NCBI GenBank assembly: GCA_026225945.1
Contig: JAMJFZ010001133.1
Coordinates: forward strand, 19,285,001 to 19,349,000
DNA from: Cricetomys ansorgei
Lineage: Eukaryota > Chordata > Mammalia > Rodentia > Nesomyidae
Direction: 5' to 3'
DNA length: 64,000 nucleotides
Part shown: positions 1 to 37,439 of the stretch, one piece after another
Position numbering within the stretch: position 1 is the first letter of the stretch
Layout: each line of letters begins with the position of its first letter
Translations under genes and position numbers: made by a program
The notes under the pieces: model-generated
What the model saw: only the letters and a program-made list of their open reading frames with translations
Databases searched by the model: none
Told to the model about the DNA's origin: nothing

Positions 1-206
1 AGATCCCTAGCAAGTTCCCCTTCCCTTCCACATGGCTCTTTGTGACTACAATGATTTTGGGAGACCCAGACCAGGAGGGAACAACCAGACCAGGAGAGGG
101 CAGCCATTGCCCTTGGGCAGGGTTTCCTGTAACCAGTGGAAGGAAGGGGAAGATTGACTCAAAATGCATTCGTATGATTTTGTTGAAAGTTATGTGTGTT
201 TTTCAG

Positions 207-22773
<22,567 letters not shown>

Positions 22774-22836
22774 TTTTAAAACAGCCAGCAATTTGGAAGA
22801 ACAATGTTTACAATGAATTTGTATTGAAAACATAAG

Positions 22837-22842
22837 ATTAAA
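22837..22842 (+). terminator. ERCC5 polyadenylation signal ATTAAA
   Basis: ATTAAA 63 bp past the stop, followed within 25-35 bp by gtgtgtggtttttatttttg, a GT/T-rich downstream element. The 3' UTR would be only about 85-95 nt. Confidence 0.75.
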
Positions 22843-22944
22843 TCTATTTATACAATCTCTATTTTGAGTGTGTGGTTTTTATTTTTGTTTTTTGTTTTAA
22901 TTAAATGCTTAAGAAAGGAATTATTTGTTTTAAATTTTAAAATA

Positions 22945-23110
22945 GGGCTGGAGAGATGGCTCAGCAGTTAAGAGTACTGGCTGCTTTTCTAGACCCAGCA
23001 ACCACATGGTAGTCTACAACCATCTATAATGGGGTTGATGCCCTCTTCTGGCATGTAGGTGTACATGGAGACAGAGCACTCATACATAAAATGAATAAAA
23101 ATCTTAAAAA
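22945..23110 (+). repeat. B2 SINE
   Basis: Full-length order from ggctggagagatggctcag to gccctcttctggcatgtagg and a gaataaaaatctt tail. The 3' part (agacagagcactcatacata) is of the cricetid style rather than the mouse/rat style, as I recall it. Confidence 0.85.
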
Positions 23111-23290
23111 AGGTTTATTAATTTATTGGCATGTATGCTTGGCTTAGTGAGTTTATGTGCACCATGTGAGTGCAGGAACCTAAGGGGAGCATAAGAGGGG
23201 ATTAGAGCCCCTGGAACTGGAGATACAGTTGGTTATGAGCCACCATGTAGGCACTAGGAACTAAACCCTGGTCATCTGTAAGACCAGTAA
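23105..23290 (-). repeat. B3-type SINE, antisense (partial)
   Basis: ggtttattaatttattggca, gtgagtgcaggaacc and ccatgtaggcactaggaa follow a reversed B3 body. The head was lost into the adjoining tetranucleotide repeat. Confidence 0.55.
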
Positions 23291-23294
23291 CAGC

Positions 23295-23297
23295 TAT

Positions 23298-23359
<62 letters not shown>

Positions 23360-23370
23360 GTCTATCTATC
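23295..23370. repeat. (CTAT)n microsatellite
   Basis: About 18 tetranucleotide units, with one interruption (ctgt) near 23359. Confidence 0.97.
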
Positions 23371-23379
23371 CTCATACAA

Positions 23380-23740
23380 TACATCCTGACCCCAGTCTCC
23401 CCTACTTTTGCTCTTCTCAGATCCCCCTCATCTCCTGTCTCCCCCAGATCCATGCCCCCACCACCCTCAGAAAAAAAGCAGGCCTCCCCGGGTTACTAGT
23501 TGAACAGTACATAAGATGGAACAAGGCCAGCACGAGCCTGTAGGTCAAGACTGGACAAGGCAACACAGCAGGAGGAAAAGGGTCCCAAGGGCAGGTAAGA
23601 GGGTCAGAGATCCCCCTACTCCAACTTTTAGGAGTTCTACAAGAATACCCAGCCAGGCAACTTTAAGATATATGTAGGGGACCTATTGCAGACCATGCAG
23701 GCTCCATGTCCAGTAACAGCCCTTAATTGCTGATTCATCT
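23380..23740 (-). mobile_element. L1 3'-type fragment, antisense
   Basis: Shares caagactggacaaggcaac, gggtcagagatc and a pyrimidine-rich start with the fragment at 14395-14780. The common order supports a second copy of the same rodent L1 3' region. Confidence 0.55.
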
Positions 23741-26700
23741 CTCCATCTCCAGAAAGGATTTATTTTAATTCAGATTTAGAGGGAGATAGCAGTCTATCAC
23801 AGTGAGGTAGAACTAGTGACAGGAGTTGCTCATCTGGGCTAGTGAGAAAGCTGAAATCCAGTCTGGGCTGTAAACTTCAAGTCCCACCTCTCAGCAATCT
23901 ACTTCCTCTAGTGGTGACCCACCTCGTAAAGGGTCCACAACTTACTCAAGCAGCTGGGGAAAAAGTGTTCAAAGACGAGCCTGTGAGAGAACACCACACA
24001 TCCAAACTCAAAACACCAGTAATCAACAATTCCTATAATTCTTGGCTGCTTTGATAGCTCTGTGATATGAAGCAGAAGTGTGTGCATCTGTGTGTGTGTG
24101 TGTGCGCCTGTGTAGGTGTTTAACATTTCCTAATAGAGACAGAAGCCTGTAAGGCACAGCCGGAGGCGTAAGTTTCCATGTACTCTTCAGTGTAACAAAT
24201 GATTATTGTCATGTTGGTTAACATAATTCATTTTGGAGTTCTGCATTTGTAAATCTAGCACTGGGGATTTTATGATCTTTCAAATAACTCCCTGAGAGAG
24301 GTAAATTATTTTTATTTATCATGTCATTGATCATTCTTGTTTTAAAGAGTCAAAAAGGAGTGTGTTCTCCGACAAAAATTAACTGCCTGTGCATAGCACT
24401 GTGTATTTGTCAGCAGTTTGGAATTCCAGGAATGTTTTACCTACAATATTCCCAAAGTACATACCGTGTGCTTATGACCCCAAGTCGCAAATAGTTATTG
24501 GCATGAAAAATGAAAAGCGGGCTTTGTGATGCCTAGACTTGTCCAGTATGTGAAATAACTTCAGCTATGTGTACATCATGGCTATGCAATCTTGCTTTGA
24601 TTCCTCCTGCAACTTTAAGGGCTGGTATTATCAGTGAGAGGGAGTTTATATGTGCTCTGAGATACATACCTGTATGCTAGAGAACTATACCCCAGCCCCA
24701 GTGAGAAGGAATCGTGCTTGATTCTAGGGTACAGAGCAGAGCTGCACCCATGCTGGTGTAGTTGTTGGATTCTAAAAACCGTGCTCACATCCAGATAGAT
24801 GATACAAAAATCAGTCTCCATTTCAGAGAACATCGTAACCACAGTCTTAGAATAACTCTTGGCATTGGAATTGAAAACTTGGTTTGCCTCCTTTACGTAG
24901 CCTGTGTTCTCACTGTAGGAGTGGTGTGTATTCATGAGCTCCAGTTGTGTTCCCCGAGCAGTCATGGAACATTCTCACTCTTCGTTGATCTTTGTTTCCT
25001 GGGCTTTGCCATGTCACTGCTGTGCAACCAGAAGCACAGAAGACGCAGCTGCCAGGCTGTAATCCCTTCTACTTGGACTTGATGCCAGGGTGTACAGTAG
25101 TGAGCTACGAGCTCTGGAGACAGCCTTACAGGCACTACCAGAGGCTTCTGCAGCAAATCACAAGTTGTGGATGGCACTTTTTCACCTTCTGTAAACTCAG
25201 CTAACTCATTTAGGTATGTCCAGCCTTAACATTGACCAAATACCCACCTTCAGACAGGTACAATAAAGACTGCTTTCTTTAAGGGGAGAAATGGAAAACT
25301 GGGAGGATAATGTCCTGCTATTCTTTTAGCTGTGTCTTGATGATTTTATTTAACTTTGGTTTTCATTGTGTCTGAACTATAGGGAAATAATTTGGCTTCT
25401 AACTTACAGAGGATACTACGAAGAACAGTAGGGTAGCTGGGAAAAATATGTGGGATCTTTGGAAGAAGGGAGTGTTACATTAACTTATGGGAGTACTGGG
25501 GCTATTTGTCGTGTGATGCCAAATTGAGAAGTAAAAACATATATAACTGTTTTCTGAGACTTAACAGCTCATTTAAGCTGATTCCATTACCTGCTCTATG
25601 TGAGTGGTATTTGATACTTGAGCTTGTTTTAAACCTTTGAAATGGTACAGACTCATAAAGTTAGAAGCTACCCCAAACATTACCTAGTTATATTTTAGTT
25701 AGTTGACATTAATTTGCAAATGTCATATTGGTGGACTAAGTGAACTATATACTCATTGATAGAAAACTTTATTTTTCAGTTAATATCATGGTTTGCCCTG
25801 TATTGGACAAACCTACCCCATGTTTAAAGCACTTATCATTTAGAAATGATGTCTTCCTAGTCAATATGGCAGTTACGCTTCTCCTTGAGAGGGCTGAGGT
25901 CATCTCTGCTGAGGATAATGTACTCTTTCTCCAGCAGTTTTTATTTCTGACCATGAAAGTACTGCTGTGATTCTGATGTGCACTTAAGTAGTGTTTACTT
26001 CCTTAAGTCGTACTTTGTTAATATGTATTTTACTACAATCTTCTCACGTTAGAGGCTAAGCTATTAGGTAAGCATTACGTACACTTACTACACATTTTGA
26101 ATTAATTATTGGCATTTTATGTTTCAGTGTGTTTTCTTATTGTTCAACATATGATCAAGAAAACGTCAACATAATTGCTATTCATTAATTCAACAGTTGA
26201 TGGACCCAGAAACTCAGAAGGGTAAATAATTTTGTTTCTTCTTGTAATTTGACCAATTTTGGATAGACAAACCATTAATAGAATATAACAAATCTTACTT
26301 TTGCAGTCATTAATTCCTTAAAGGGAACTAGGGATTATTAATTGCATATTGTATTTTGGCTTGTGTTTACTAACCTGAAAATACCTCCAATAATTTTCAA
26401 TGAAAATTGAAATTACTGCTAAACACCAATGGTCCTGATGATATATTAGGAATGATTTTGACTGACAATTACACATTAATCTATAGAAGACATAAAAATG
26501 CTTCAGAGTTTTTCTTTGATCTACAAAAGATGGGTATTTTGAAACAGATTCTATATACCAATCAAATTATTGTGATTATTTTAAATAAGTTTGAACGTGA
26601 GAGAGGAATATTATTCTCTATAAAAACTAAGTATTTTAGTGATGTGTAGATTACAGAATTTAAACTACAAAATACCTTTAACATGTATTTATCATCTTTT

Positions 26701-26973
26701 TGTCTGTTGATTCGAGGCAAAACATTCATAATACAATTTGGCTTCTAGATGTAAAAATTTAAATTTGAGTGTTTGAAGCTAGCCGACCACATTTACAGTC
26801 TTGCATATGAAGTATGGCTTTGCATGGGTCATCAAATATAATAATCTTCATCGAGATCAAAGAGTTAACTCTTATGTAGACTAGAAAAATTACCGTATTT
26901 TTGTGGAGTAGTTTTAACACATAGCAAATCATCTTTCCATTTTCTTCCTGTCCCTCTTATCTGTATACACCAG
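23740..26973. other. Intergenic, mostly unique sequence
   Basis: Apart from a (GT)n at about 24085-24105, I see no SINE head, L1 body or conserved coding segment. 25200-26970 is AT-rich. It probably includes promoter or 5' UTR sequence of METTL21E, but no promoter element can be defended. Confidence 0.55.
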
Positions 26974-27042
26974 GCAGAGTCGGGTGCAAGCCTTAGGTTG
27001 GCAGCCTGTCTTTTTAAATGCCAGTGCTTTGTAAACCTAAAG
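26974..27042 (+). CDS. METTL21E: Candidate METTL21E 5' exon with start codon (unproven)
   Basis: A pyrimidine-rich acceptor (tccctcttatctgtatacaccag) ends at 26973. An ATG at 27018, directly preceded in frame by a TAA, opens MPVLCKPK. The exon would end in a single g at 27042 before gtataa. That g plus the 'ag' starting the 29410 exon gives Glu, so the phase fits: MPVLCKPK-E-TREANDD. The donor is the same weak gtataa as the 29576 donor. Phase agreement has a one-in-three chance of arising randomly and the ATG context is weak, so this is a hypothesis. If correct, the predicted protein is about 237 aa. RNA data would settle it. Confidence 0.3.
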
Positions 27043-28983
27043 GTATAAATTGTAATCTCAGAGAGCCCAGCCCTTCAGATAGTTCAAATGCATATGTAGT
27101 TTCTGTGTGGTTCGTGAATAGAATTATGTCATTTTCATTGCTCTTAGTGATAAATCTTGGTTTCCAATGCTCACATAATGAACTGGCAAATACGAAGGGA
27201 ATAGGAATAGTTCAAGACGAGTTTGAGATAGAGCGAGTGTTAAAATATTTTACAACAGAAGCAAACACACCCCGTAAACTCTATGTGGCTAATTAAAAAT
27301 TTAAAAACATGCTCAGATGCAGAGTCCTAAGGGGATTTAGTGTATGCTGCTGCAGCCAAGCCAGATGACATTTTGTTGGCAAGGGTTCCGCCAAGTAGAG
27401 GAACACTGGGTTCTCAAGTACTGGAGGATGTTTACCTGTCCTGTCCTTTTACAGTTAATACCATGGAAAAGATGGAGTACGACCATAGCTCAGTCCTCAT
27501 GTTTCAATACTTGCAGGAAGATCTGAGAACTGTAAGATGCCACTTACTTATATACAGATTAAAACCAGTACTAGGATAAGAGCTAAAAATTCTTCCCCGT
27601 GTCTAGTGCCTAGTGTCTATGCCACACTGTAATCTAACTTCTCTGAAGCTTCAATTATCATAATTATTCTAAACACATTGTGTTGCCTGCCCCGTGACAC
27701 AGTCCCCAGAACTGCTAGTACATTTGGCAAAGTATTAAGTAGCAGCTCCTGAGATTCTTCAGCTGTGGAGCAGACTCACCCCCACCCTATGTCCCATGAT
27801 TGCAGTGCACTACAATTCCCATATCCCCAAGCCTGTCACTTCGGCTGCTTACTTGGCATCGTGCACACTGCCTGCATCAGTTTGGGTTTCTCCAGAAGTA
27901 ATGCCAAGTGAGATTAGTTACGCAAGGAATTTATTTGGGATAAAAAGTTGTGGTAGGGGATAAAGAGGGAGCAGAAATAGGGAAAGCCTTCAGATCACAC
28001 AGTAAGTGCTCCCATGTGAGAGTAGCGGGAGATGGATAGAGGGTAGGAAGACCTGTCAGCCCTGACAGCTGCAATATAGATCTAAGACGGCCTCAGGTGT
28101 GCTGATACAGGATTCCTTGAGCAAGAGTTGACTGCGAGAGAAGACAATAGGAGCCTGGATGAAGGCAGCAGCTTCAGTAAAGAAACCGACTAGGAAGCGT
28201 GTGCTTCTGAAGTGGTGGCGTGCATCACCCCTTGGGAATGGTAACTGGCGTCAAGTAGTGACATCTAAACCTGAGTTTTGGAGTCCTCTGAGGTGGATTG
28301 GATCGGTAAATTTAAGTTCTTTTTATTTGACACGTGGGAAATTAGTTTATTCAGCATGTATTTATTCAGGTTGCTTTTTAAACCTTTACTGTGTGTTAAT
28401 GAGTGATTTTCATGTTACCATTGTGTGTCACCAGCTAGTATAGCCAATATATCTGCCAGACAGCAGCACTGCACCCAAGCCTGATCTCAGCGTTAGTACT
28501 CAGCCAGGCTTGCGCAAGGTTCTCTGAGTGCTGATGTCACCTTCATAAGAGGGCTTCTCTTGATTCAACCAACCCTCCAGGGTACTCTAACACTTTAATA
28601 TTATCAAGCTACATTGATGTTTATTTAGTGTATTTCCCTTTTTGATTCAAGTATCAGTGTCTCAGTGCAAAATTTCTATTCTTTTTTGTTTGCACTTGTA
28701 TCTTAAACAGTCTCAATAAGAAAAGATTTTTTTCTCTTTTTTAAAAACATAAGATATAGTATGATTTGTACTCTTTGATTGAAACTAAGCAGACCAACAA
28801 ACTGGAAATATTTGAGGGCTATTCAGAAGTTAGCTTCAATAAAAGAACTCAAGATTTTGATGCTGCCAGAGTATTCAGAATCCTATTTTTATGTTAGCCT
28901 GTGACAATTTACTAATCTGAAAATATTTTTAACATCTTTTCAAAAAGTCTGCAGAAGACACTGGATTCAGGAAATGTTTTAAA

Positions 28984-29155
28984 GCCAGGTGGTGGTGGCA
29001 CACAGCTTTAATCCCAGCACTCAGGAGGCAGAGGCAGGTGGGTCTCTCTGAGTTCGAGGCCACCCTGGTCTACAGAGTGAGTTTCAGGACAGCCAGAGTT
29101 ACAACAGAGAAACCTTGTCTCAAAAAACAAAAGACAAAAACAAAACAAAATAAAA
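28984..29155 (+). repeat. B1 SINE
   Basis: Full B1 order from gccaggtggtggtggcacac to gtctcaaaaaacaaaag and an A-rich tail, lying just upstream of the first certain METTL21E exon. Confidence 0.92.
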
Positions 29156-29409
29156 ATCTAGACTCCAGATATAAAAAACAATATAAAATATTTGCCTTCT
29201 TTTCTATTCTTTCTCCTTTCCCACTCCCATCAGGCCCTACTCCTTCCACACAACCCCCCCACCCCCAACTTTTGTATCTAAAAGTTGAGGAAAATCTTGA
29301 TTAAATCTTAAATCTAGATTCCTCACATGAGGGAAAGCACGTGACATGTACCGCATGGACTTGGCTTATTTCATTTAGAATGATCAAAACCACTGTCTTT
29401 TTTTTTCAG

Positions 29410-34038
<4,629 letters not shown>

Positions 34039-34104
34039 TGCATAGTGTCTTTAAATCAGGACACGGGCATGCCAAGACAGTTTCTAGTAGATCATTACTT
34101 TAAG

Positions 34105-34107
<3 letters not shown>

Positions 34108-34145
<38 letters not shown>
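34108..34145. repeat. (CA)n in the METTL21E 3' UTR
   Basis: About 19 CA units, starting 70 bp after the stop and ending 11 bp before the AATAAA. Confidence 0.97.
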
Positions 34146-34146
<1 letters not shown>

Positions 34147-34155
34147 CATTGTGAA

Positions 34156-34161
34156 AATAAA
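34156..34161 (+). terminator. METTL21E polyadenylation signal AATAAA
   Basis: Canonical AATAAA 118 bp past the stop. The downstream cttgccttattgtaggcaag has a weak GT/T-rich character. Confidence 0.75.
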
Positions 34162-34379
34162 ACATTACTCTAAACTTGCCTTATTGTAGGCAAGGGTTTT
34201 TACACACACAAACACACAGTAGATGCATCTGCAGGATTAGGATGATTAGTTCCCAAGTCTGGCTTCTCAGGACTCTAGTTACATGAGAACACAAACTTTC
34301 AGTAACACTACCTTGTGTCATCATTACAAAGTGATAATTTTCAATAATGATATCTCTAACTGAACGTTATTGATTGTAT

Positions 34380-34475
34380 TTCTTTTTGAGAATGTAGCTT
34401 ATTGGCCTTGAACTTGAGATCTTCTTAACCTCAGCCTCCTGAATGCTAATACTACAGGTGTGTACCAACGCATAC
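34380..34475 (-). repeat. Old B1-like SINE, antisense
   Basis: cttgaacttgagatcttct, cctcagcctcctgaatgct and actacaggtgtgtacca follow reversed B1/ProtoB1 order. Confidence 0.5.
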
Positions 34476-34800
34476 ATCCCTGTTGTTAATCCTTTTAAAT
34501 GTGGGCTTAAATGATTACATCTTTAGAAATCAAGAAACTGGCTGTAGTGGGATTTGCAAATAAACCTTAAAAGGCAGATGTCAGTGCTGGATGTCTGTGG
34601 TTCCCACCAGTGCCAGCTCAGAGGTGGGCTGTCGTCTCTGCTTGGCAGTTTGGACCTCTACCATAACTATTGAATCAACCAAGTGTGTGGATCTGAGGTT
34701 ATAGGCAGGAATGCTTCCATTTAATAGATAAAAATATGAGTGGAAAGAGCATATGATTATCATATACACATATATATACATATATATATGTATATATATA

Positions 34801-34945
34801 CTTTTTGAGACAGGGTTTCTCTGTTGTAACTCTGGCTGCTCTGGAACTCACTCTGTAGACCAAGCTGGCCTCAAACTCACAGAAATCTGCCTGCATCTAC
34901 CTCCCAAGTGCTCGGATTAAAGGTGTGTGCTACCACTGCCTGGCT
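34801..34945 (-). repeat. B1 SINE, antisense
   Basis: ctttttgagacagggtttct to taccactgcctggct, near full length. An alternating (TA)n stretch (about 34764-34800) abuts its tail side. Confidence 0.93.
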
Positions 34946-35187
34946 AGAATACTGTTTTTTTTTTTTTTTTTTTTTTAAGCCAAGTAAAATTCATTTGTTT
35001 CACAGAAATAGAAATAATTATAAGAATTTTTGGTTGGCAATACATGAAAAGATTCAGGTTTCTAATCTCAAATAATCAGACTTGGCTCATTTTAAACTTT
35101 AAGGATCTCCTGATAAACACAGATCGACCTAGATATTTGAAATCCTCTTGGATTTTTTTCCCACAGTTCGGTTCTTTTCTTTTGTTT

Positions 35188-35330
35188 TTCTGAGACAGCA
35201 TTTTCTCTGTTGTAACTCTGGCTGTCCTGGAACTCACTTTGTAGACCAGGCTGGCCCAAACTCACAGAGATCCACCTGCCTCTGCTTCCTGAGTACTAGG
35301 ATTAAAGGCATGTACCACCACCACCTGGCT
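35188..35330 (-). repeat. B1 SINE, antisense
   Basis: From ctgagacagcattttctctg to accaccaccacctggct, full length with scattered changes. Confidence 0.92.
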
Positions 35331-35704
35331 CACATGGTTCTTAGAGATTAGAAAAAGTTTTAAAGTAATTACAGTCAGCATGAAGAGAGAAGAGAATAAA
35401 GAATTAGGCCTTTGTGCCATGTGACTACCTGGACTGTGTTGGTAGGCAAGACACTACAGTGCCCTCAGCTAGGCTTGTCAAGTGCCCTTGGTGACACTTG
35501 CCTGTCCAAGGTCAGCTTTATCTTCTTGGCTGAACATTGTCATGGTCAAGCACATCTTCTATTATTTCCTGGGCCCTGCACTGTAAGTCAAGATGCAGAT
35601 ATACTGTGGTGTAACTCTTAGTGCATGGGTTTTCTTAGGCCCATGTCTCAACAGTTTTCTGTTGGCATGGATCTTTGTCCTTTTCATGTTCATTTAATGT
35701 TCCG

Positions 35705-35850
35705 CCTGCACAGCATAATTATTCCCACTTCACAGATAAGAACAAAGGCCCAGGTTTCACAGCTTTGGAGTTAAATATAGGGACAATCACACCCAGGTCT
35801 GTTTGAGCACAGAGTCTGTACTTATAACTCCAGTATTGTCTTTATGCATT
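35705..35850 (+). repeat. MIR-type ancient SINE
   Basis: attattcccacttcacagat, aacaaaggcccaggtttcac, cacacccaggtctgtttgag and cagagtctgtacttataact follow the MIR consensus order (cacttcacagat ... acccaggtctg ... agtctgtgct). It predates the rodent radiation. Confidence 0.7.
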
Positions 35851-36246
35851 GAGAAAAGTAACTTTCAAATACTCCTTTAAACAACTGAAATCAGTTCTTC
35901 AAAAGAAAATAGATACTCAGAGGAAATAACAAATATATTTAAAAATGAGTCCTATTCCTTTTAACACTGTTCCCAGACTTTCTACCCATGGGAGGAGAAT
36001 CGGGAAAAGCTGGGGTGGAAGGAATGAGGGCTGTGCCTTAGACAGGCAGAATAGCCATGAAGGGACCTCTAGGCAGATGTGTGCCTCATTCACTCAAAGA
36101 AACACCAAAGTGGTGCGGGAGAGGGGCAGGCAGCAAGATTGGTGAGTTCTGAACTAAGAGAGGCTCACAGGATAATGGAGGTTCCTGTGCTATGAGCTCA
36201 GACCCCCAGATACAGGCTCTGGGAGAGAATGTGATGTGCAGTTGTT

Positions 36247-36320
36247 TTAGGCTGTGCAGCCAGTGGTTAGGCTGTGCAGCCAGTGGTTAGGCTGTGGTCA
36301 TTGGTTAGGCTGTACGGTTG
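36247..36320. repeat. Minisatellite, 20-bp unit, about 3.5 copies
   Basis: ttaggctgtgcagccagtgg at 36247 and 36267, with degenerate copies at 36287 and 36307. Confidence 0.88.
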
Positions 36321-36769
36321 TGATGAGGAATTGAAGAAAGGAATGAAGGCCAGTCTCAGCTGACCCACTCAGTGCTAGACTTTGAATGCCTATTCGGGAT
36401 GGTTCTGATCTGAGTAAGGCATTGGATCTAGATACCTTCCTACAATCTCTCCTGGGAACACTGGTTTGAAGGTGGTGGTGCCTGTGAGCTGTCTGCCTGC
36501 AGCACTCACAGCTGCAAGTCATTCTGAACTTGCCTGAGCAGTTCATCCTTGTGTTCACCACACCATTTCAGGCTCCTGAAAGAATTCTGGCCTTTTTCTC
36601 TACTGAAATGGAAAATCACTGGATGGTTCTAAGTAAAGGAATATAGAAGTATTTTTATTTGTGGGAGTTCAAGGAAGAGTAAGGTGCAATCTAATCTTAA
36701 GTCTAGACCTGGAAGGCTTCAGCCTCGGTACAATCTAATCTTCAAACCTAAACCTAGAATGTTTCAGCC

Positions 36770-37330
36770 TCCAAGACTTACTGCTGACTAGTTCCTTCTG
36801 AACTCATAACTGTACTGAACTCAACTGACTCTTCTGGTTCAATTCAACTCACTCTCTGTTCTGGCTCAAACTCTTCTCCAAGATGACTGGTCCAAACTGA
36901 CCTTCTGAGCTGGCTGAACTCTTCTGACTCTGTCTGATTCCCACAACTTCTCTGACTGAACTGCTCTTCTAGGCTGACTCTTACTGCTAGCTGACTCTTT
37001 CTCCCAAACTCACTCTTCTTCTGCAGAACTGCCTTTGTGTCTTATCTGACTGATTCTCTGATTGAGCCGAGAGTCTTTTATATGGTGAGAGTTTGGCATA
37101 CCCTCACTCTTACTCCGCTAACTCTTCCTCTGATTCATCTCTTTACATTCTCTTCACTGATTCATCTCAGACATCACTCTGCCAAGTCTTCACTGTGATT
37201 CACTCTCAGACTTGGAATTAAAGGTGTATATTCACTGTGTACTTTACTCTGCCTCTGACTTTCTGCTTCTTAGTTGATTAGCATGCTCTGACTTTTGTTC
37301 ATAGTTTTCACTTAAGAATTTTAACACCTC
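36770..37330. repeat. Low-complexity block rich in CTGACTCTT/AACTC words
   Basis: Dense irregular repeats of ctgact, aactctt, aactcac and ctgattc over about 550 bp, almost without G-rich words. There is no fixed period and no recognised family; it may be part of a degenerate LTR or satellite-like repeat. Confidence 0.5.
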
Positions 37331-37363
37331 CCTCTCACACTTGCCCCTCTCCTTTCTTAACTC

Positions 37364-37436
37364 CTTCCTTCCTTCCTTCCTTCCTTCCTTCCTTCCTTCC
37401 TTCCTTCCTTCCTTCCTTCCTTCCTCCTTTCCTTCC
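37364..37436. repeat. (TTCC)n microsatellite
   Basis: About 16 units of cctt, directly after a T/C-rich stretch. Confidence 0.95.
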
Positions 37437-37439
37437 GCA

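Noticed and set aside
28159..28443. Open frame MKAAASVKKPTRKR... as a possible METTL21E first exon
   Set aside because: A donor-like site exists (cg|gtaaat) but leaves the wrong phase for 29410, and the segment is basic and Trp-rich, with no resemblance to METTL21 N-termini.
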